DNA of 64,000 nt. It comes from DASYQD01 sp036005845 (GTDB lineage Bacteria; Acidobacteriota; Thermoanaerobaculia; Multivoradales; JAIOJS01). Location: the NCBI GenBank assembly GCA_036005845.1, contig DASYQD010000016.1:1-64000 (forward strand), read 5' to 3'. The notes below the pieces were generated by a model. That model was not told where the DNA came from, made no database searches, and was given only the letters and a program-made list of their open reading frames with translations. A program made the translations under genes and the position numbers. Below are positions 34,801 through 41,352 of this stretch, piece by piece. Each line of letters opens with the position of its first letter. Position 1 is the first letter of the stretch.

Positions 34801-35377
34801 TGTCGTGCGCGTCGACGAGGACGTTGTCGGGCTTCAGGTCGCGGTGGATGACGCCCTGCGCGTGGGCGCCGGCGAGGGCGCGGGCGAGCTGCTTGACGAG
34901 GTGCACGGCGCGCGGCAGCGGCATCGCGCCCTCGCGCTCGAGCATCTCGCGCAGCGAACGCCCCTCGACGAGATCCATGGTGAGGAAGACCATCTCGCCG
35001 TCTTCGCCGAGGTCGTGGATGCGCACCACGTTGCGGTGGCTCACCTGGCGGGCGAGGATCAGCTCGCGGCGGAAGCGCTCGCGGAAGCGGCGGTCGCTGG
35101 CGTGCTCGGTGCGCAGCACCTTGACCGCCACCGGCACGCCGAGCTGCTGGTCGGCGGCGCGGTAGACGATGCCCATGCCGCCGATGCCGACGATGCCCTC
35201 GATGCGGTAGCGCCCGGCGAGGATGGTGCCGGTCGACAGGTAGGCGTCGATGCCGACGTGGGTGCGGGTGGGGGACGAAGGGGAGCGAAGGCCGCCAGCC
35301 GAATCGCCGGGTTCTATCGATGGCCCGCGCCCGGCCACCGTCGCGTCGGGATCTGGCTGCCGCGGCGGCTCGCTCAC
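31835..35377 (-). CDS. Membrane-anchored Ser/Thr protein kinase with C-terminal TPR array
   Basis: 1180 residues. Kinase domain about 55-310: glycine loop GIVGIGGMG, Lys86 (VAVKVL), catalytic HRDLKPDN (178-185), DFG (198-200), GTPNYLSPEQ. A membrane helix at about 342-363 (RWAPRAAAVAGIAVLTISAALLL) is followed by a FlgO/TolB-N-like domain (SVAVLPLVDETGRPELAWTGRGVAEMLAAELA), about 380-520, then a long array of TPR repeats to the end. The periplasmic or extracytoplasmic TPR part likely senses or scaffolds. Start ATG overlaps the FHA-GAF gene (ATGA). Large PknB-like kinases of this type are abundant in Acidobacteriota and Myxococcota. Confidence 0.9.
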   Translation of the reverse strand: MSEPPRQPDPDATVAGRGPSIEPGDSAGGLRSPSSPTRTHVGIDAYLSTGTILAGRYRIEGIVGIGGMGIVYRAADQQLGVPVAVKVLRTEHASDRRFRERFRRELILARQVSHRNVVRIHDLGEDGEMVFLTMDLVEGRSLREMLEREGAMPLPRAVHLVKQLARALAGAHAQGVIHRDLKPDNVLVDAHDNAFVSDFGIARSLGGVALTRTGMVVGTPNYLSPEQARGEEVDGRSDLYTLGIIFFEMLADALPFRGGSDSEVLAQRLVAPPVLSALDGKVPPHVIDVLAHLLERDPAKRYQTAQEVLADLDEFEEAQTPKTTSRGLLTGVRRRQLRRWAPRAAAVAGIAVLTISAALLLPRLRGEGAKAGAAPGKAAAAAPVTSVAVLPLVDETGRPELAWTGRGVAEMLAAELAESPKLRAVDSLRVFRTLEDLGLHGEALSGARQLATVSDLLEADRLVTGRVRSVGGGIELQARLVGSELASGGTPLDAVAPSARELPAAVRALADGIRRALAVPTTEGPAQASAGASPGASSAAMAAYGDGLDRLVKGDALGAVSALEKATAAAPKLTAAWLRLADAYQLLGRGDDASTALEHAGENLQGASPRLATEVQARRALLDGNPAEAERLLAGLVSRYPGDVELLVALATARGEGGRLDEAKAALVRATALDPKHPRAWYLLGKYAIQSGDARKALDDYLVRALVIQNQLENRQGRADVLNAMGVGAEQLGRLDEAEDNYAKAGALREQIGDKRGWATTLRNLARLATVRGRSAEAAARIAQARQLLVSLGDKRGAADLLNEIGVLEEERGHYRLALDQYRQGLQAREALGDKRSLAESYNNVGFAYFLLGEYDNASVYARQALDLYEQGGDKEGAVQARQNLGLLQLAQGRWEAAAKSLLAALDESRSLDMPDSTAAAHGSLGRLAYLQGRYGAALDSYRQALDVVRPLGDQRGLIEFSLLEAETLLALGDGPAAVKRLDQAAQWLGADGNPEQLAHLLALRGRLELQKGRFAVAADDFAKAGAAAAQSDTPVLRLEARLGGALATLGKGDAAGAAKSLAAATAEARRIGDVPLRLEADAALARAELARGRAADAAAAARDGLAAMPTGPAWGETWRLQAALADASARLGQKPAADAARAQARAELDRLRRELPAAQRQTFDALTEVRDLAVANPTG

Positions 35378-36387
35378 CGCGCCGCCCCTGGGCGGCCGCG
35401 GTGCGCCAGTACCAGCTCGTCCCAGCGCAGGCCGGTGTCGTCGGCGGGGACGGTGACGGTGGTGCTCGGGCGCTCGCGCACTTCCTCGCGCACCGCCGGT
35501 GCGAGCGGCGCGGCGCTGCGCGGCCCGCCGGCGCCGGTGAGGCCGGCCGCCACCTGCGCCAGCTCGGCGTCGAGCCGGGCGACGGTGATGCCGAGCGCGG
35601 CGTGCGCGGCGAGGCCGGAGAGGATGTCGACGTCGAGCTCGGTCAGCTCGGCGCCCGGCCGCGAGCTGTCGGCGTAGAGAGCGCCCACCAGCCGGTCGGC
35701 GGCGACGAGCGGCATGCAGACGAGGGCGCGGATCTTGTGCTCGGCGATGCTGGGGCGGTGCGCCAGCCGGCTGTCGAGCTGCGCGTCGCTCGTCGCCACC
35801 GCGCGCCCTTCGGCGAGCGCGAGCTGCACGGCGCCGACGCTGCCGGCGAACTCCTCGGCGAGCACGGTGCCCGCCGGCATGCCGCGGCTGGCGGCGAGCA
35901 CCAGCCCGCCGTCGGGCTCGGCGAGCAGCACGAAGGCGCGGTCGGTGCGCGAGAGCTGCAGCACCGAGTCGAGCAGCTTGTCGAGCAGCGCGGCGAGGCC
36001 GAGCGACGGCGTGAGCTGCCGCTGCATCTCGACCGAGCTCTGCCAGCGGCGAAGCTGCTCCTCCTGCTGGCGCGCGGCGTCCTCCTCGGACAGGCGCTCG
36101 AAGCGGGAGAGGACGCCGCCGAAGCTGATCCAGCTGGTGTCCTGCAGCGAGGCGCCGACGCTGCGCACCGCGGTGCCGTCGAGCTGCGTGCCGTTCTTGC
36201 TGCGCAGGTCGACGAGCCTCCAGCCGCTGCGGCCGGGGCGCAGCACGGCGTGGCGGCGCGAGGCGCGGTCGTCGTCGATGCGCACGGCGCAGTCGGGGTC
36301 GCGGCCGACGACGTGCTCGGCACCCTCGCGCAGCGTGTAGACGCGCGCGGGACGGTCGGCCAGGAACAACGTGAGACGTGCCGGCAA
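35374..36387 (-). CDS. FHA-GAF domain signalling protein
   Basis: 337 residues from a TTG start at 36387 that fits the FHA domain limit. FHA domain about 1-100: YTLREGAEHVVGRDPDCAVRIDDDRASRRHAVLRP, SKNGTQLDG, with the Gly-Arg and Ser-Arg-Arg-His phospho-threonine pocket. A coiled linker (EEDAARQQEEQLRRW) and a GAF domain (about 120-290: LSLTDRAFVLLAEPDGGLVLAASRGMP, RALVCMPLVAADRLVGALYADS) follow. FHA reads phospho-Thr on a partner; GAF binds a small ligand. First gene of the operon, overlapping the Ser/Thr kinase, so it probably docks on that kinase or its substrate. Disordered C-terminus. Confidence 0.87.
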   Translation of the reverse strand: MPARLTLFLADRPARVYTLREGAEHVVGRDPDCAVRIDDDRASRRHAVLRPGRSGWRLVDLRSKNGTQLDGTAVRSVGASLQDTSWISFGGVLSRFERLSEEDAARQQEEQLRRWQSSVEMQRQLTPSLGLAALLDKLLDSVLQLSRTDRAFVLLAEPDGGLVLAASRGMPAGTVLAEEFAGSVGAVQLALAEGRAVATSDAQLDSRLAHRPSIAEHKIRALVCMPLVAADRLVGALYADSSRPGAELTELDVDILSGLAAHAALGITVARLDAELAQVAAGLTGAGGPRSAAPLAPAVREEVRERPSTTVTVPADDTGLRWDELVLAHRGRPGAAR

Positions 36388-36466
36388 CGCTCCACCACCA
36401 GCCGTGCGAAGGCTCAGGGACTAGCTGACGGCAAGTGTAACAAGGCCGGGCGCCCCGGCATCGGCC

Positions 36467-37312
36467 TCACTCGGCCATCGACAGGCTGAAGCGCAGCGTC
36501 CCCGCCGCCGAGCGCAGGTTGCCGGCGACGTTGTCGAGGTCGCGCGCCGAGCGCCAGACGTTGGGCACGCTGCCGGCGTCGGCCGCCGCCTTCACTCCGG
36601 TGGCGAACGCCTCGGCGGCCGAGATCGCGCCGCGCACGTCGCCGCCGTTCCACGCCGTGCGGATGGCGCCGAGCGAGCTCTGGAGCACGTTGCGCACCGA
36701 CGGCGGGATCGCGCCGGCGCCCTTGGCGAAAGCGGCGTCGAGCGCGTCGAGCTTGCGCTCGACCACGTCGGAGTCCGAGCGCAGGTCGGCGACGATCAAG
36801 AACTGCGAGAAGCCGCCGCTGCTGCCGCGCGCGCGGTAGCTGCCCATGCCCATGGTCTCGGTGATGTCGGCGAACTGTCCGCCGATGGGCGCCTTGAAGA
36901 GGCGCAGCGGCGAGTCGGCGGTGAAGGAGAGGTCGTGGGTGTGCACGTCGACGGCGGCGACGCCCGAGAAGGAGAGCCCGCCCGAGGCCGGCGGCTCGAC
37001 GGTGACCATCAGCGGGAAGCCCGCCGGCAGCGAAGTGAGCGAAGCGTCGGGCATGCGGCCGACCAGCTCGCTCGGCGAGACGACGCGCGCCGAGATGCCG
37101 AGGTTGGCGGCGTTGAGCCCCACCACCTGCTCGAAGGTGAGCGTCACGTCGATGGAGACGCCACCGGCGGCGAGGGTCACGGAGGCCTTGTTGCCGTCGA
37201 TCGTGACCGTCGGTCCGGTGGGCGGCAGCTGCGCGCTCGCGGCGCCGGGGAGCAGGACGATGAGCAGCGCGGCGGCGGCCAGCGCGGCACAGACCAGGCG
37301 ACGGTGGGTCAT
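36467..37312 (-). CDS. Exported protein of unknown function (DUF6689-like)
   Basis: 281 residues. The ATG at 37312 is chosen for the AAGGAG site 11 nt upstream, in preference to an in-frame start 54 nt further out. Signal peptide (VCAALAAAALLIVLLPGAASAQ). Mature part has a beta-rich N-terminal region (TVTIDGNKASVTLAAGGVSIDVTLTFEQVVGLN) and a helical C-terminal region (SVRNVLQSSLGAIRTAWNGGDVRGAISAAEAFA). The pattern resembles a periplasmic protein family common in Acidobacteriota. No catalytic motif. Located upstream of a signalling operon but on its own transcript. Function unknown. Confidence 0.68.
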   Translation of the reverse strand: MTHRRLVCAALAAAALLIVLLPGAASAQLPPTGPTVTIDGNKASVTLAAGGVSIDVTLTFEQVVGLNAANLGISARVVSPSELVGRMPDASLTSLPAGFPLMVTVEPPASGGLSFSGVAAVDVHTHDLSFTADSPLRLFKAPIGGQFADITETMGMGSYRARGSSGGFSQFLIVADLRSDSDVVERKLDALDAAFAKGAGAIPPSVRNVLQSSLGAIRTAWNGGDVRGAISAAEAFATGVKAAADAGSVPNVWRSARDLDNVAGNLRSAAGTLRFSLSMAE

Positions 37313-37454
37313 GACCGTGACTCTCCTTGAAAACAGCCTGCAGCGGTCATGCAAAAAAGTCGCCACCTGGCGAGATCCGCAACCTAAGGAAAACCTAACC
37401 GGCGGCGAACCTCGTCGCTAGGAACGATTTCACCGCCCCGACGATTCCAGTTCG

Positions 37455-38021
37455 CTACTTCTCGTTGCCCATCAGCCCTTCGCGAAACGCCTCGCCGGGG
37501 CCGGGATGGGCGCCGATCCAGCAGGCGAAGAGCGCATCAGCGAATGGTTTGGCGCCCAGCGTTCCCTTCACCTGGTCGTTGATCGCCACCTCGGTGCCGC
37601 TGCCCGGCAGGTAGGTGAAGGTGAAGCGGTCGCCGGTCTTGGCGTCCTGCATGAAGCCGCACAGCGCTTGAAAATTCTGCTTGATCTCGGCCGACGGCTT
37701 GGGCGTGTTGGCCTCGAGCCCTTCCTCCCAGCCCTCGCAGATCAAGTCCTTGCCGACGTTGCGCACCCACTGCATCACCATGCGGCGGGGCTCGTCCTCG
37801 GCGAGCACCTTCTTCCAGTCGTGCTCCTTGTCGGGCAGGTAGAGGCCGCCGACGTAGACCTTGAAGATCGCCTTGCTGCGCAGCGCCATGCCGTTCAGGG
37901 TGAGCTGGTGGTCGCCCGCCTTCGTCGAGTCGGGCATGGTGACGCCGGCCAGCGTGGCGGCTGAGAGTGGAGCGGCGAGGAGGGCGGCGGCGACGATGGC
38001 GAGAGCGGCGAATCGACGCAT
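37455..38021 (-). CDS. Exported chalcone isomerase-like protein
   Basis: 188 residues. Signal peptide (AALAIVAAALLAAPLSAATL), then LAGVTMPDSTKAGDHQLTLNGMALRSKAIFKVYVGGLYLPDK, RRMVMQWVRNVGKDLICEGWEEGL, and VKGTLGAKPFADALFACWIGAHPGPGEAFREGLMG, the Chalcone_3 (PF16036) pattern. Bacterial relatives are periplasmic ligand-binding or lipid-interacting proteins without proven isomerase activity. Divergent from the ECF sigma operon; a regulated promoter region of about 125 nt lies between. Confidence 0.85.
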   Translation of the reverse strand: MRRFAALAIVAAALLAAPLSAATLAGVTMPDSTKAGDHQLTLNGMALRSKAIFKVYVGGLYLPDKEHDWKKVLAEDEPRRMVMQWVRNVGKDLICEGWEEGLEANTPKPSAEIKQNFQALCGFMQDAKTGDRFTFTYLPGSGTEVAINDQVKGTLGAKPFADALFACWIGAHPGPGEAFREGLMGNEK

Positions 38022-38146
38022 CAGGCGGTCTCCTGTGTTGCCGGGCGACGGCGAGTATAGCCTGGGGGCTCTGGCAGCAGGGTTTAGCGCAGAGGCAACT
38101 TGCGAGGGCCGCTCGCGTACTGGTCCCCATGGAGGCAGTGGCGGTG

Positions 38147-38827
38147 ATGACCGCGTTCCGGACCAACGCCGCGGGTGGGGCGGACGAACGCGCCGCCGAG
38201 GCGCCGGTGACGGCCGACCCGGAAGGCGCCCGCCTCGCCGTCGCCGCCGCCAAGGGCTCGGCCGAGGCGTTCCGCGCCATCGTCGAGCGCCACCAGGACC
38301 ACGTCTACCGTCTCGTCCTCCGCATGGTGCGCGACCCCGGGATCGCCGAGGACATCGCGCAGGAGACCTTCCTCAAGGCCTATCGCGCGCTCCCCGGTTA
38401 CGATCCGCGCTGGAAGCTGTCGAGCTGGCTGCTCAAGATCGCCCACAATGCCACCATCGACCACCTGCGGAGGCAACGCCTCGACACCACGCCGCTCGAC
38501 CTCGGGCCCGAGTCCGAGACCGGCTCGCCGATCGAGCGGCTGGCCGACGAGTCGGTGCTCGACGCCGAGCAGCAGCTGCGCGGCCGGGCCCTCGCCCGCG
38601 ACCTGCAGACGGCGCTTTCCAGCCTCGACCCCGCCTACCGCGAGCTCCTCCTGCTGCGCTTCCAGGAAGGCCTTGCGTATCAAGAGATTGCCGAGGTCAC
38701 CGGCCTGCCGCTCGGTACCGTCAAGGTGCGCCTCCACCGCGGCAGGAAGCGGCTGGCCGACCTGCTCGCCGCCAGAGGCTGGAAGCCCGCCGGTAGCGCT
38801 GAAACCGAGGGCGCCGAGGGCTCGTAG
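38147..38827 (+). CDS. ECF-type RNA polymerase sigma factor
   Basis: 226 residues from the ATG at 38147 (an ATG 18 nt earlier is possible). Region 2: AFRAIVERHQDHVYRLVLRMVRDPGIAEDIAQETFLKAYRALPGYDPRWKLSSWLLKIAHNATIDHLRR; region 4: LSSLDPAYRELLLLRFQEGLAYQEIAEVTGLPLGTVKVRLHRGRKRLADLL. These are the -10 and -35 binding modules. Followed 20 nt later by a membrane protein that resembles an anti-sigma factor, and then a bactofilin-like gene with overlap, so it probably controls envelope genes including its own operon. RpoE-like; inducing signal unknown. Confidence 0.92.
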   Translation: MTAFRTNAAGGADERAAEAPVTADPEGARLAVAAAKGSAEAFRAIVERHQDHVYRLVLRMVRDPGIAEDIAQETFLKAYRALPGYDPRWKLSSWLLKIAHNATIDHLRRQRLDTTPLDLGPESETGSPIERLADESVLDAEQQLRGRALARDLQTALSSLDPAYRELLLLRFQEGLAYQEIAEVTGLPLGTVKVRLHRGRKRLADLLAARGWKPAGSAETEGAEGS

Positions 38828-38847
38828 GGGCGGATGAGGACGACGCG

Positions 38848-39363
38848 ATGCGCGACAGTCACAACCACCTGACCAACCGCTGGCTCGACGCCGAAGCCCG
38901 CGGCGAGGAAGCGGCAGCCGAGCGGGCCTTCGCCCAGCTGTTCGCCGCCCTGCCGCGCCCCGCGGCGCCGGCCGGCTTTGCCGACCGGGTGATGGCCCGG
39001 ATGGCGGGTGAGCTCGCGCGGCCGGCCTGGCCGCTCGAGCGGGCTGCGTTGTGGCTGCTGGCCGTTTGCGCCGCGGCTCTCTACCTGGTGCCGCGGTGGC
39101 TGCCGGAGCTCTGGGACCGCCTGGCGCCGGAGACGTGGATCGGCGGGCTGGCCACGCTGCTGGTGCGCACGGCGCACGCGGTGGCGGCCCTCCTGCCGCT
39201 GTGGGAAGGCTTCGCACGGGTGGCTCGCTGGGTGGCGCTCGCCGCCGGCAGCCCGCAGGTGCTCGCCGCCGTCGCCCTCTGTGCCCTGCTCGCCGCGACG
39301 GCGGGCCGACTCCTGCTGGGTGTGCTCGACGAAAGGAGCGCTAGTCATGCGCAGGTCGGATAG
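38848..39363 (+). CDS. Membrane protein, probable anti-sigma factor
   Basis: 171 residues. The N-terminal ~45 residues are soluble and charged (NRWLDAEARGEEAAAERAFAQLFAALPRPAAPAGFADRVMARM), as in ECF anti-sigma factors, then there are hydrophobic segments at about 65-85 and 135-160. A classical zinc-binding H-x3-C-x2-C is not visible, so it would be a non-zinc type. The position directly after the sigma factor supports the role. Its 3' end overlaps the next start by 17 nt. Function is inferred from context. Confidence 0.62.
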   Translation: MRDSHNHLTNRWLDAEARGEEAAAERAFAQLFAALPRPAAPAGFADRVMARMAGELARPAWPLERAALWLLAVCAAALYLVPRWLPELWDRLAPETWIGGLATLLVRTAHAVAALLPLWEGFARVARWVALAAGSPQVLAAVALCALLAATAGRLLLGVLDERSASHAQVG

Positions 39364-41194
39364 CCATCTCTCGCCGGGGTTCGCCCTGGCGTATCGCTTC
39401 GGTTTCGTACTGATGCTGGCGGCGGCCACGGCGACGACTGCGACCGCGCAGCGCACGCCGGCCCCCGCGCCGCCGGCGCCTCCCGCGGCAGCCGCGCCTC
39501 CGGCGGCGCCCGCGCCTCCCGTCCCCGCCGCCGGCCAACCGCTGCGGCAGCAGGTCGAGGAGCGCTTCGAAGTGCTGCCGGTCTCCGACGGGCTGCTGCT
39601 CAAGCCCAAGCAGCCGATGGACGGCATCCGCGCGCTCGAGGTGCGCGACGGCCAGCTCGCCATCGACGGCCGCGAGGCCGAGGCCGACGACCTCGAGCGC
39701 CGCATCGGCCGCGCCGCGGCGACGCCGGTCCGCGCCCTGCTCGAGCTCGACCCCGACGAGCTGGGCACGCTCTTCGGCCTCTCCACGGCGCCGCCGCCTT
39801 CCGACAACGAAGACGTCGACGCCCTCCACGAGCGCGTCGACCAGCAGATGGAGCAGCGCCGCGCCGAGATCGAACGGCAGCAGGAGGAGATCCGCCGCCG
39901 CATCGAGGAGGAGATGAACCGCCACGCCGACGACGTGCAGCAGGACGTGGCCCGCCAGGTCGAGCACGCGGTGCGGCGCGGCATGCACCGCGGCGACGGC
40001 GACGCCCGCGTGGTGATGGGCACGCCGGTGCACGTGCGCCCCGGCGAGTCGACCGGCGACGTGGTCGCCATCGGCGGCGGCATCACCGTCGAGGGCGAGG
40101 TGATGGGCGACGCGGTGTCGGTGGGCGGCTCCGAGGACATCCTCGGCCTGGTCAGCGGCAGCGCCGTGTCGGTGGGCGGCACCGTCCACCTCGGCCCCAA
40201 CGCGCGGGTGATGGGCGACGTCGTGAGCGTCGGCGGCTCCGTGGAGCGCGAGCCGGGCGCCGAGATCCTCGGCAAGGTGACCGAGGTGAGCCTCTGGCAA
40301 GGGCTCTCCATGGGCACCCTGGGCGGCAACTGGAACTGGCGCCGCGGCGCCTGGGGCGTCGACGGCGGCAACTCCTACTTCGACGGCGCCCTGATGCGTA
40401 TGGTGCGCTGCATCGTCTTCGTGCTCGTGCTCATCCTGCTCGGCGTGCTGGCGTCGGTGATCGCGCGCCATCCGCTGGAGCGCACCTCGGCGGCGGCCGC
40501 GGCGGAGCCGTGGAAGGCGGGGATCGTCGGCATGCTGGCGGTGATCCTCTTCGTCCCGGCGGCGATCATCGTGCTGGTGCTGCTGGCGGTGTCGATCATC
40601 GGCATCCCGCTCATCCTGCTCTGGCCCTTCGCCATCATCGGCTGCTTCTTCGCCGCCTTCTTCGGCTACATCGCCTCGGCCCACGCGCTGGCGCGCTGGA
40701 GCGAGTACCGCTTCGGCTGGCGGATCCAGGGGCCGGTGACGACGGTGGTGCTCGGCCTCTTCCTGCTCCACGGCGCCTGGCTGATGGCGCGCCTCGTCGA
40801 CGTGGTCGACAGCTCGCGCAACGTCGGCGGCTTCCTGCGCCTCATCCTGCTGCTCTTCTGGCTGCTGGTGAACATCGGCGCCTTCTTCGTCGGCATCGGC
40901 GCGGTGATCCTGGCGCGTCGCCGCGGCTATGCGCCGGTGCAACCGCTGATCGCTACGCCGCCGCCGCTGCCGCCGCCGCCGTCGTCGCGCGGGCACGAGC
41001 TGCCCGTGGTGGAGGGACCGGCGGTCGAGTCGCTGCGCAGCGACGAAGGCGACTGGCAGGAGCCCTTCGCCGATTTCGACGAGCCCGAGCCGGCGACGAG
41101 CGCGACGGCGGTGACCGCGGTATCGGAGTCGCCGGCTTCCGCGACGGACGAGCCGGACGAGGATGTCGAGGAGCCGAAGCGCCAACAGGCGTAG
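39347..41194 (+). CDS. Bactofilin-like beta-helix protein with membrane domain
   Basis: 615 residues from ATG 39347, with AAGGAG upstream and overlapping the previous gene. Signal segment, a Pro/Ala-rich linker, a coiled coil (about 160-215, RVDQQMEQRRAEIERQQEEIRRRIEEE), a short right-handed beta-helix region (about 222-315) built of VxVGGS turns (GEVMGDAVSVGGSEDILGLVSGSAVSVGG), as in polymer-forming bactofilin-like proteins, then about four to six membrane helices (348-540) and a disordered acidic tail. Bactofilin domains normally polymerise in the cytosol; here a membrane part follows. Sigma/anti-sigma operon context suggests an envelope-stress role. Function otherwise unknown. Confidence 0.78.
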   Translation: MRRSDSHLSPGFALAYRFGFVLMLAAATATTATAQRTPAPAPPAPPAAAAPPAAPAPPVPAAGQPLRQQVEERFEVLPVSDGLLLKPKQPMDGIRALEVRDGQLAIDGREAEADDLERRIGRAAATPVRALLELDPDELGTLFGLSTAPPPSDNEDVDALHERVDQQMEQRRAEIERQQEEIRRRIEEEMNRHADDVQQDVARQVEHAVRRGMHRGDGDARVVMGTPVHVRPGESTGDVVAIGGGITVEGEVMGDAVSVGGSEDILGLVSGSAVSVGGTVHLGPNARVMGDVVSVGGSVEREPGAEILGKVTEVSLWQGLSMGTLGGNWNWRRGAWGVDGGNSYFDGALMRMVRCIVFVLVLILLGVLASVIARHPLERTSAAAAAEPWKAGIVGMLAVILFVPAAIIVLVLLAVSIIGIPLILLWPFAIIGCFFAAFFGYIASAHALARWSEYRFGWRIQGPVTTVVLGLFLLHGAWLMARLVDVVDSSRNVGGFLRLILLLFWLLVNIGAFFVGIGAVILARRRGYAPVQPLIATPPPLPPPPSSRGHELPVVEGPAVESLRSDEGDWQEPFADFDEPEPATSATAVTAVSESPASATDEPDEDVEEPKRQQA

Positions 41195-41352
41195 GCGGCG
41201 CGCCACGATCGAGATCGCTTCGTCGCTGCGCTCCTCGCGATGACGTTCACACGACCACGGCGAGCGCAATGAAGCGATCTCGATCAGGCTCCGTCGGCCG
41301 CGGGCAAGGCCACAACGTCATCGCGAGCGCAGCGAAGCGATCTCGATGCTTG
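41195..41352. repeat. REP-like inverted repeats in a convergent gap
   Basis: No gene in this gap. Three copies of a repeat occur: forward at about 41209-41246 (core CGAGATCGCTTCG, GCGATGACGT), a partial inverted copy at 41258-41286, and a full inverted copy at 41314-41347 (AACGTCATCGCGAGCGCAGC and onward). The outer copies would pair as a hairpin with the partial copy inside. The same family appears at 59932-60018, and similar GTCATTGCGAGGAGCG-type repeats are widespread in bacteria. The placement between two gene 3' ends suggests a two-way transcription stop. Confidence 0.78.
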
